Below, piece after piece: positions 5,865 through 11,852 of a stretch of DNA of 11,852 nucleotides. How positions within the stretch are numbered: the first letter of the stretch is position 1; the number at the start of each line of letters is the position of its first letter. The position numbers were made by a program, and so were the translations under genes. The DNA is from Hyphomicrobiaceae bacterium UBA4118 (GTDB lineage Bacteria; Pseudomonadota; Alphaproteobacteria; Rhizobiales; Methyloligellaceae), in contig DFXC01000188.1 of the NCBI GenBank assembly GCA_002383105.1, positions 1 through 11,852 of the forward strand, written 5' to 3'. The notes under the pieces were generated by a model. That model was not told where the DNA came from. It saw only the letters and a list, made by a program, of their open reading frames with translations, and searched no databases.

Positions 5865-7418
5865 CTACTCGATGACCAGATCACCGAGATACGGCATGTC
5901 GATGACATTGACCACCTTATCGATCCGCACGTTCTTGCGCGCGGCCCAAGAGAGATGCTGCCAATGCAGGGGCAAGAGCGCCGCATCGTCATAGAGAATG
6001 CGCTCGATCTTCTTCAGCACCTCGGCGCGTGCCTTTGGGTCGGCCATGGATTGGGTCTCAAGCGTCAGCCTGTCGACCTCGGGATTTGAATAGTTGCCGG
6101 CATTGTACTGACCGTAGCCCGTCGCCTTGTCCGGCGTCATCGCCAGGAACTCGTAGAAGTTCGCCGAATCCTGGGTGTCGGACTGCCAGCCGATCATCAT
6201 GATGTCGGCGGCGCGCTCGTCGAAGCGCTGCCAGTATTGCGCCTTCGGCATGGTTTGCAAATCGACCTTGATGTTGATCTTGGCGAGCATGGCGGCGACT
6301 GCCTCGGCAATGCGGGCGTCCTCGATATAGCGGTTGTTAGGGGCCATCATGGTCACCGAGAAGCCGTCTCCGTAGCCGGCCTCCTGCATCAGCGCCTTGG
6401 CCTTGGCGAGGTCGTAGCGCGGGACGAGCGCAGGATCGTAGCCAGCATAGCCCGGGGGGCTCAGCTCACTCGCCGCCGTGGCGGAGCCGCGCAGGATTTT
6501 CTCGGCGATGCCTTCCCGGTTTACCGCGTAAGACATGGCAAGGCGCACGCGCGGGTCTTTGAAGGCCGGAACCCGCTCCTGGTTCAGCTCGAAGGTGAGG
6601 ACGCGCGTGCTCGGCATGGTGATGAGGGTGCAGCAGGAGGCTTCCTTGACGCGGGCAAGATCGGTGGGCGGCACCGGCGCGATGAAATCGACGTCGCCGG
6701 CAAGCAGCGCCGCCACCCGCGTCGCCGGTTCCTTGATGGGCGTGAACACGATCTCATCGACATTGCCGGGCGAGGCCTTGTCCCAGTAATCGGCGAAGCG
6801 CTTGAGTTCTAGACGCACGCCCTGCTCCCGCTCGGTGACGATGAAAGGCCCCGTCCCGCTCGCGTGGCTCGAGGCGAAGGACGACCCGGACTTGACGATG
6901 GCGTCCTTAGGGCGTCCGCGCTCGTCCACGCCGGCATAGAATTCACGGTCCATGGGGAAGATGTAGGTGGCGAGGTTGAGCACGAGCGGATAAGGGCCTT
7001 TGGTGACGAGATCGACGGTGAGGCCGTCGACGGCGCGCGCCTCGCTGAACGGCTCGAACAGCGCCTTAAAGTCGGGGCTCTGTTTCAGCCGGTTGAAGGT
7101 CCACACCACGTCCTCGGCAGAGAGCGTGCGGCCGCTCTGAAATTTCACGCCTTCGCGCAGGTGAAAGCGCGTGGTGCGTTCATCGATCTTCTCGAAACTC
7201 TTGGCGAGTCGCGGCTCGATGGTGAGGTCCTGGCGAAAGCGGACCAGCGGATCGAAGAGGAGATGGGAGAGCTGGAGCGTCGCGCCCGACAGCTGCTCAT
7301 GGGGATCCAGCGAGGTGGGGTCTGAGTCGTAGGCCATGCGCAGCGTCTTGGCCTCCGCCGCTTGAGCGTGACCTAGAACAAGGAAAGTCAGGAGGGAAAT
7401 GATGAGAAGACGGCGCAT
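5865..7418 (-). CDS. ABC transporter substrate-binding protein, family 5 (peptide/nickel type)
   Basis: This periplasmic receptor of a DppA/OppA-type importer is 517 aa, a normal length for the family. Residues 1-20 or 1-23 are a signal peptide ending AQA-AEA, with no lipobox. The mature start KTLRMAYDSDPTSLDPHE is typical of SBP family 5. Further family blocks are VKFQSGRTLSAEDVVWTFNR, the TGPF turn, and VRLAMSYAVNRE. The ATG at 7418 was chosen because the signal peptide begins there; the frame is open to 7580, but that would precede the signal peptide with non-hydrophobic sequence and run into bioD. It is divergent from bioD across 118 bases. It probably serves the permeases at 2547-4456, although 1.4 kb with an opposite-strand gene separates them. 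The ligand is unknown. Confidence 0.9.
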   Translation of the reverse strand: MRRLLIISLLTFLVLGHAQAAEAKTLRMAYDSDPTSLDPHEQLSGATLQLSHLLFDPLVRFRQDLTIEPRLAKSFEKIDERTTRFHLREGVKFQSGRTLSAEDVVWTFNRLKQSPDFKALFEPFSEARAVDGLTVDLVTKGPYPLVLNLATYIFPMDREFYAGVDERGRPKDAIVKSGSSFASSHASGTGPFIVTEREQGVRLELKRFADYWDKASPGNVDEIVFTPIKEPATRVAALLAGDVDFIAPVPPTDLARVKEASCCTLITMPSTRVLTFELNQERVPAFKDPRVRLAMSYAVNREGIAEKILRGSATAASELSPPGYAGYDPALVPRYDLAKAKALMQEAGYGDGFSVTMMAPNNRYIEDARIAEAVAAMLAKINIKVDLQTMPKAQYWQRFDERAADIMMIGWQSDTQDSANFYEFLAMTPDKATGYGQYNAGNYSNPEVDRLTLETQSMADPKARAEVLKKIERILYDDAALLPLHWQHLSWAARKNVRIDKVVNVIDMPYLGDLVIE

Positions 7419-7465
7419 GGGCGAGCGCTTTGTCGCCTGAAAGGCGCGTCCTCGTCCACTCCCCT

Positions 7466-7494
7466 TTGCCTCGATTGCCAGGGCTCGATACAGT
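7466..7494 (+). promoter_or_regulatory. Possible promoter of bioD-bioA
   Basis: TTGCCT (7466-7471) and TACAGT (7489-7494) are spaced by exactly 17 bases, each matching the sigma-70 consensus at four of six positions. Transcription from about 7501 would leave a leader of some 36 bases before the bioD GTG. I looked for a BioR-like box (TTATCTATAA type) or another clear dyad in 7419-7536 and saw none. Confidence 0.4.
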
Positions 7495-7536
7495 CTTCCC
7501 TGCGCTTGGGAGCACCCCTTAGAGGCTGAGGACATC

Positions 7537-8169
7537 GTGAACGGCTTTTTTGTCACAGGCACCGACACCGATGTCGGCAAGACGGTCGTCTCGGCCTGGC
7601 TGCTGGCCCATCTCGATGCCTGCTACTGGAAGCCGGTCCAGGCCGGCACCGAGCCCGAGACCGACTCTGCCACCGTGCGGCGTCTCGCTGAGGTGGAGGC
7701 TGATCGCATCGTGCCTGAGGCCTATCTGCTGTCCGAGCCGATCGCCCCCCACGAGGCGGCGCAGCGGTCTGGCATCGCCATCGACATGGCGAAGCTCGTC
7801 CCCCCTCCTTGCGACCGGCCGCTCGTGGTCGAGGGCGCCGGCGGGCTGATGGTGCCGCTCACCGATGAGGCCTATGTCGTCGATCTCGCCACCGAGCTGC
7901 ATCTGCCGCTCATTCTCGTGACGCGCTCCACAATCGGCACCATCAACCATACGCTGCTGTCGCTCGAGGCCATCAGGCGGCGCGGGCTTCCCCTTGCCGG
8001 GGTCGTAATCAACGGACCCGAGACGCCGCACAACCGCGCGGCGATCGAGCGCTACGGCCAGGTCGAGGTGATCGCCGAGATCCCCTGGCTCGAAACGGTG
8101 AGCCGGTCCACGCTTCTGGCCATTCAACCCGAGCTCGATCTCGCCAAGCTTGCACGGGCGGAGCCATGA
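7537..8169 (+). CDS. bioD: Dethiobiotin synthetase
   Basis: BioD closes the ureido ring of 7,8-diaminopelargonic acid with CO2 and ATP to give dethiobiotin, the penultimate step of biotin synthesis. The 210-aa product has the P-loop GTDTDVGKT (8-16), the conserved lysine in YWKPVQAG (Lys32, matching E. coli Lys37), VEGAGGL at 98-104, TIGTINHTLLS in the substrate/dimer region, and the late motif IPWLE. The start is a GTG at 7537 with GAGG about seven bases upstream; the glycine-loop position relative to the N-terminus is normal for this start. It overlaps bioA by ATGA. The length is slightly below that of E. coli BioD (about 225 aa) but nothing essential seems missing. Confidence 0.95.
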   Translation: MNGFFVTGTDTDVGKTVVSAWLLAHLDACYWKPVQAGTEPETDSATVRRLAEVEADRIVPEAYLLSEPIAPHEAAQRSGIAIDMAKLVPPPCDRPLVVEGAGGLMVPLTDEAYVVDLATELHLPLILVTRSTIGTINHTLLSLEAIRRRGLPLAGVVINGPETPHNRAAIERYGQVEVIAEIPWLETVSRSTLLAIQPELDLAKLARAEP

Positions 8170-9524
8170 ACGACGATCCGAACCACGCGCGCAACGGGCT
8201 TGGCGGGGACGCGACTGCCCGCGAGGTGCTCGCACGCGACCGGCGGCATGTCTGGCATCCCTTCACCCAGCACGGCACCGAGGGCGATCCCGTCGTCATC
8301 ACGCGCGCCAAAGGCGCCTCTCTGTTCGATGCCGAGGGGAACGAGATCCTCGACCTCGTCTCCTCGTGGTGGACCTGTACCCACGGCCATGCGCACCCCA
8401 AGCTCAACGCGGCGCTGACCCACCAGGCGAACCTGTTCGAACATGTGATGTTCGCGGGCTTCACCCATCAACCGGCCACTGATCTCGCTGCGGCGCTGGC
8501 GAAGCTCCTGCCCGGCGACCTCAACCGCGTGTTCTTCTCCGACGACGGCTCGACCTCGGTCGAGGTCGCGCTCAAGACCGCCTATCAATACTGGATCAAT
8601 GTCGGCGAGCCGCGGCGGCGCATCCTGGTCGCCTTCGATGGCGGCTATCACGGCGACACGCTGGGCGCCATGTCGCTCGGGCGCGGCTCGCAGATGTTCA
8701 GCCCGTTCCGCGAGCTGATGTGCAAGGTCTGTGTGCTCCCCTGCCCTGCGACCTTCGAGGGTGACGATGCGGCGGGCGAGCGGGAGGCGGGTGCGCTCTC
8801 AGCCTTCGAGACGCTGCTCGCCGACCGGGGGCACTCCCTCGCGGCCCTGATCATCGAGCCTTTGTTGCAAGGGGCCGGCGGCATGCGCCTTTGCCGCCCG
8901 AGCTTCCTCAAGCGCCTCGTCGAGCGGGCGCGGGAGGCGGGCATCCTCGTCATCTTCGACGAGGTGGCGACAGGCTTCGGGCGGACAGGAACGCTGTTCG
9001 CCATGGAGCAGGCAGGCGTGGTTCCGGACCTGGTCTGCCTGTCGAAGGGGCTCACGGCAGGCTACATGCCGCTTGCCGTGACGGTGGCGCGCGAGGCTAT
9101 TTTTCAGGCGTTCTTGGGCGAGACCTTCGACCGCGCGCTGCCCCATGGTCATTCCTTCACAGCAAATCCGCTCGCTTGCGCCGTGGGGCTCGCCTCGCTC
9201 GCCCTGTTCGAGGAGGAGAAGACACTGGAGCGCATCGCGCGGATCAATCGGCGCCATCGGGGGATGCTGGCCGCACTTGCGGAGCGTGAGGACGTGGTCC
9301 GGCCCCGCCTGCTCGGCTCGATCCTTGCCTTCGACGTGAAAGCCGCGGGCGGCTATCAGTCCGTGGAGAGCAGGCGATTGCGCGACTTCTATCTTGCCCA
9401 CGGTCTCAACATCCGGCCGCTCGGGCCGACGCTCTATCTGATGCCGCCCTATTGCATCACCGATGAGGAGCTTTCACGCGCCTATGCCGGCATCATCGAG
9501 GGTCTCGACACGCTCGCGTCGTGA
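8166..9524 (+). CDS. bioA: Adenosylmethionine-8-amino-7-oxononanoate aminotransferase
   Basis: BioA is a PLP enzyme that aminates KAPA to DAPA, with S-adenosylmethionine as the usual amino donor. The 452-aa product shows WHPFTQ (30-35), SSWW (66-69), YHGD (161-164), IIEPLLQGAGGM (229-240), the PLP-binding Asp265 in FDEVATGFGRTG, the Schiff-base Lys294 in CLSKGLTAGY, and RPLGPTLYLMPP near 417-428, which matches the KAPA-carboxylate arginine region of E. coli BioA. E. coli has Tyr17 where this protein has Phe33, as in some Gram-positive enzymes, so donor use could differ. The start is the ATG overlapping the bioD stop (ATGA). Its last 43 bases overlap the end of bioC on the opposite strand. Confidence 0.95.
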   Translation: MNDDPNHARNGLGGDATAREVLARDRRHVWHPFTQHGTEGDPVVITRAKGASLFDAEGNEILDLVSSWWTCTHGHAHPKLNAALTHQANLFEHVMFAGFTHQPATDLAAALAKLLPGDLNRVFFSDDGSTSVEVALKTAYQYWINVGEPRRRILVAFDGGYHGDTLGAMSLGRGSQMFSPFRELMCKVCVLPCPATFEGDDAAGEREAGALSAFETLLADRGHSLAALIIEPLLQGAGGMRLCRPSFLKRLVERAREAGILVIFDEVATGFGRTGTLFAMEQAGVVPDLVCLSKGLTAGYMPLAVTVAREAIFQAFLGETFDRALPHGHSFTANPLACAVGLASLALFEEEKTLERIARINRRHRGMLAALAEREDVVRPRLLGSILAFDVKAAGGYQSVESRRLRDFYLAHGLNIRPLGPTLYLMPPYCITDEELSRAYAGIIEGLDTLAS

Positions 9525-10267
9525 GGACCGAGCCTGCCATAGACGATGTGCCAGGTGACGCTGCCGCCAAAGCGGGCATCGGCCATATGGATGGCGCGGC
9601 GCAGGGCCCCAGGGGTCAGCTTGGTGTAGCCTTCCTTGGGCGTGAGCCCACCCACCGCCTTCATGCGGCGGAGGAAGGACAGCGCGTCGCCATCGGGGAC
9701 CACACGCTCTTCATCGACGACGCCTGGAAGCTGCGGAATGTCGGCAAGCCCGCTTGGCAGGGATTGGTCGGCAAGCACGGCGCGCCATTCGGGGAAACTC
9801 CGGTGCCCGAGCGTGGCATAGAGGAGGACCCCGCTAGGAGCGAGAAATCGCCTTAGGCGTTCAAGGCTCCCTGCCGGATCGGCAAGCCAGTGCAGCGTCA
9901 TGCTTGAGACAATGAGGTCGAGCTCGGCGTGGCCCCCCGCCTGGCCTGCATCCATGACCTCGAAGCTGAGCCGCGCCGCGCCGGCAGATGCGAGGTTCCG
10001 GCGGCATTCGGCGATCATGGCGGGGGCGACATCGCTCAGCACGAAGCTGCCGTCGGGATAGCGCGTTACGAGGTGACGGCTGAACAGCCCGGTGCCGCAG
10101 CCAAGCTCGAGCACGCGAGGGCTCTCAAGCGCGGGCAAGAGCCGCGCGAGCCGGTCGGCGACGGCGCGTTGCAGCCCGGCATGAAGCTCATAGTCTTCCG
10201 CCCGCGCGCCGAAGCGTGAAGCGATCTCGGCGCTATGACGGGAGAGCATGGGCGAATTCAAGGACAT
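9482..10267 (-). CDS. bioC: Malonyl-ACP O-methyltransferase (BioC)
   Basis: BioC methylates malonyl-ACP so that fatty acid synthesis can build the pimeloyl chain in disguise. The 261-aa product has the BioC-specific N-terminus IASRFGARAEDYELHAGLQR (15-34), the SAM-binding motif LELGCGTG (53-60), an acidic loop VLSDVAP, SSMTLHWLAD (121-130), which aligns with the E. coli segment around SNLAVQW, and a closing TWHIVYGRL. A tail of about 14 residues follows the usual end and is encoded within the bioA overlap. The chosen ATG at 10267 overlaps the preceding esterase gene by 35 bases. An ATG at 10249 is possible; neither has a Shine-Dalgarno sequence, so translation probably relies on coupling. Confidence 0.88.
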   Translation of the reverse strand: MSLNSPMLSRHSAEIASRFGARAEDYELHAGLQRAVADRLARLLPALESPRVLELGCGTGLFSRHLVTRYPDGSFVLSDVAPAMIAECRRNLASAGAARLSFEVMDAGQAGGHAELDLIVSSMTLHWLADPAGSLERLRRFLAPSGVLLYATLGHRSFPEWRAVLADQSLPSGLADIPQLPGVVDEERVVPDGDALSFLRRMKAVGGLTPKEGYTKLTPGALRRAIHMADARFGGSVTWHIVYGRLGPHDASVSRPSMMPA

Positions 10268-10859
10268 GACGCGCGCACCATCGCGGGTGCCTCAAGGGAA
10301 GAACATGGCCGCCGTCCGGCGACCAGACAATGCCGGTTTCCTTCCATATCGCTTCGCTCATGGCCGCGGGCACGATCGCATCGTCGCGCGAGGCCAGAGC
10401 GAGCGTGGGGCAGCCAAGCTCTCCCTTAGCCTTTTGCGCGTCCCAATGCATCAGCCAATCGAGCCCCTCATCGAGGCGGGCGACGTTGAGCGCCTGTGGC
10501 AGCGCAAAGCCCGAGGCGCCGCAAGACCGCCAGAAGGCCTGGAGCGTCCCGCCCGGGTCGCGCTCAAGCCCCCGGCGCAAGGCGGCAACGCGCGAGGGCG
10601 CCACATGGCAGCAGAAGCAATCGAAGCCTTGCACGCTGACCAGCGCCCTGAAGCGGCCTTGCCCTCGTTGAAGCAGCCACAACAGCCCGAGAGAATGGCC
10701 GATGGCGATGGCGTCTGACGGCCAGTCGCTTGCGCCTTTAGGGCCACCAGCCACGAAACCGAGATCGATGAGCGTGACCTCGGCGCCATCGAGATGACCG
10801 ATGAAATCGACAAAGATGCCGGCGTGGAATCCCCAGCCATGGACGAGGACGAAACGCAT
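10233..10859 (-). CDS. Short alpha/beta hydrolase, likely BioH-like pimeloyl-ACP methyl ester esterase
   Basis: This is the probable partner of BioC, cleaving the methyl ester of pimeloyl-ACP to stop elongation. The 208-aa product has LVHGWGFHAGIF (4-15) near the N-terminus, the nucleophile elbow GHSLG with Ser56, an Asp160 in SRDDAIVP and His185 in GGHVLPLRHP, a full catalytic triad. The stretch LDEGLDWLMHWDAQ before the Asp aligns with LNGGLEILKTVDLR of E. coli BioH. At 208 aa it is about 50 residues shorter than BioH, losing an N-terminal strand and part of the region before the elbow and the lid. A cysteine cluster DCFCC lies at 80-84. It starts 11 bases after bioF and overlaps bioC. BioG-type function is the alternative; the position between bioF and bioC makes a biotin role likely. 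Confidence 0.75.
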   Translation of the reverse strand: MRFVLVHGWGFHAGIFVDFIGHLDGAEVTLIDLGFVAGGPKGASDWPSDAIAIGHSLGLLWLLQRGQGRFRALVSVQGFDCFCCHVAPSRVAALRRGLERDPGGTLQAFWRSCGASGFALPQALNVARLDEGLDWLMHWDAQKAKGELGCPTLALASRDDAIVPAAMSEAIWKETGIVWSPDGGHVLPLRHPRWCARHVLEFAHALPS

Positions 10860-10870
10860 CTTCTTTCACG

Positions 10871-11852
10871 TCACATCGCGCCCGCTCGGGGGGCCAAGTC
10901 CTGTTGGTCGAGAACGTTCAAGAGGCGATCGATATCAGACTCTTCATGCGCGGCGGTGAAGGCGAGCCTGAGCCTCGCCGTGCCGGCCGGCACCGAGGGC
11001 GGCCTGATCGAAGCCGCCCACAAGCCCGCCTGGCGGAGGCGCCCGCTCATGGCCATCGCGGCTTCAGGAGAGCCCAGGATGACCGGCACGATCTGCGTGG
11101 TGGAGGCGTCGGTGTCGAGCTGAAGCGCCCTTGCGCCGGCGCGAAACCGCACTGCCAGGCTCGCGACGCGCGCGCGTTCGGCATCCATGCCGGGAACGAG
11201 GTCGAGCGCCGCATCGATGGCGCCGAGCACGGGAGGCGGCAGCGCCGTCGAGTAGATGAGGCCACCGCAGCGGTTGATGAGATAGTCGCGCACCGTCTCC
11301 GAGCAGGCGACATAGCCGCCGAAGCCGCCAAGCGCCTTGGAGAAGGTGCCGATGGCAATATCGGCCTCGTTGGAGAGACCGCGCCCCTCCTCGCCGAGAA
11401 TGCCGGTCGCGTGTGCGTCGTCGACGATAAGCGTTGCGCCGTGGGCGCGGGCAAGCGCCGCGATCTCCTTGAGCGGCGCCACGTCGCCATCCATGGAGAA
11501 GACGCTCTCGGTCAGGATGAAGCGGGGCCGGCTATCGCCTTGATACTGACTCAGAAGCTCGCCGAGATGGCCGAGGTCGCAATGGCGATAGCGGAGCTGG
11601 CGCACGCCGGCCGCCTGACAGCCGAAATGCATGCTTGCATGATTGAGGCGGTCGCAGAAAACGAGAGGCTCGGCGCCCAATACGCTCTGGTCGAGGAGCG
11701 CCTGCAACACCGCGCCGTTGGTCTGGAACCCAGATGCCATGATCAGGGCGGCGGGCTTCCCCTTGAGTTTGGCGATTTTGGCCTCGATCGGGGCGAAGGC
11801 GTCGAGATTGCCGGTGACGAGGCGGGACGCGCCCGCGCCCACGCCGTAGGCG
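10871..11852 (-). CDS. bioF: 8-amino-7-oxononanoate synthase, N-terminus beyond window
   Basis: BioF condenses pimeloyl-ACP (or -CoA) with L-alanine to KAPA, using PLP. About 327 residues are present; the frame is still open at the right edge and reads AYGVGAGASRLVTG there, equivalent to FGIGSGGSGHVSG about 70 residues into E. coli BioF, so roughly that much is missing. Conserved features are ASGFQTNGA, RLNHASM, TESVFSMDGD, VDDAHATGILG, the Schiff-base lysine in GTFSKALGGFGG, LIYSTALPP and IRPPSVPAGTARLRL. The GTG at 11842 is internal, not the start. It is followed after 11 bases by the esterase gene and then bioC, forming one operon whose promoter lies outside the window. Confidence 0.94.
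   Translation of the reverse strand, partial: AYGVGAGASRLVTGNLDAFAPIEAKIAKLKGKPAALIMASGFQTNGAVLQALLDQSVLGAEPLVFCDRLNHASMHFGCQAAGVRQLRYRHCDLGHLGELLSQYQGDSRPRFILTESVFSMDGDVAPLKEIAALARAHGATLIVDDAHATGILGEEGRGLSNEADIAIGTFSKALGGFGGYVACSETVRDYLINRCGGLIYSTALPPPVLGAIDAALDLVPGMDAERARVASLAVRFRAGARALQLDTDASTTQIVPVILGSPEAAMAMSGRLRQAGLWAASIRPPSVPAGTARLRLAFTAAHEESDIDRLLNVLDQQDLAPRAGAM

Noticed and set aside
7419..7536. A biotin-repressor operator (BioR or BirA type) in the bioD leader
   Set aside because: I saw neither a TTATCTATAA-like box nor a convincing dyad in this gap.

Overview
The window looks like chromosome of a GC-rich alphaproteobacterium, most likely of the order Hyphomicrobiales (Rhizobiales). 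The clearest marker is the 105-bp double-palindrome repeat at 5322-5426, which has the architecture of the RIME-type intergenic elements of that order. Coding density, GC-rich codon use and gene families agree. Genus cannot be told from the sequence.

Left edge (1-443): about 440 bases with lower GC and no large gene. It holds two nested inverted-repeat structures and one possible 47-residue membrane peptide. Next, on the minus strand, is a two-gene unit, glpX-prk (2396 to 444). It pairs a strikingly divergent class II fructose-1,6-bisphosphatase homologue with a phosphoribulokinase of the cyanobacterial/plant (class II) type. No RubisCO or other Calvin-cycle gene is visible beside it.

Middle (2547-7418): parts of a peptide/nickel-type ABC importer. 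Two permease genes (4456 to 2547, minus) overlap by 4 bases and follow a six-helix membrane protein I do not recognise. The family-5 solute-binding protein is further away (7418 to 5865, minus). It is separated from the rest by a secreted Kazal-type Cys-rich protein on the plus strand and by the RIME-like repeat. No ATPase subunit lies in the window.

Right (7537-11852): biotin synthesis arranged as two convergent transcription units. bioD-bioA run on the plus strand with a 4-base overlap. bioF, a short BioH-like esterase and bioC run on the minus strand, and the bioC end overlaps the bioA end by 43 bases. Together they cover priming and release of the pimeloyl moiety (BioC, esterase) and KAPA, DAPA and dethiobiotin synthesis (BioF, BioA, BioD). 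bioB is not visible and could lie beyond the right edge, where bioF is cut off.

I see no CRISPR array, phage, insertion sequence with transposase, rRNA or tRNA. The points most worth a second look are the degenerate active site of the GlpX homologue next to a RubisCO-less class II PRK, the BioC/BioH-type biotin route with a miniature esterase, the secreted IGFBP/Kazal-like protein inside a peptide transporter locus, and the structured non-coding left edge.
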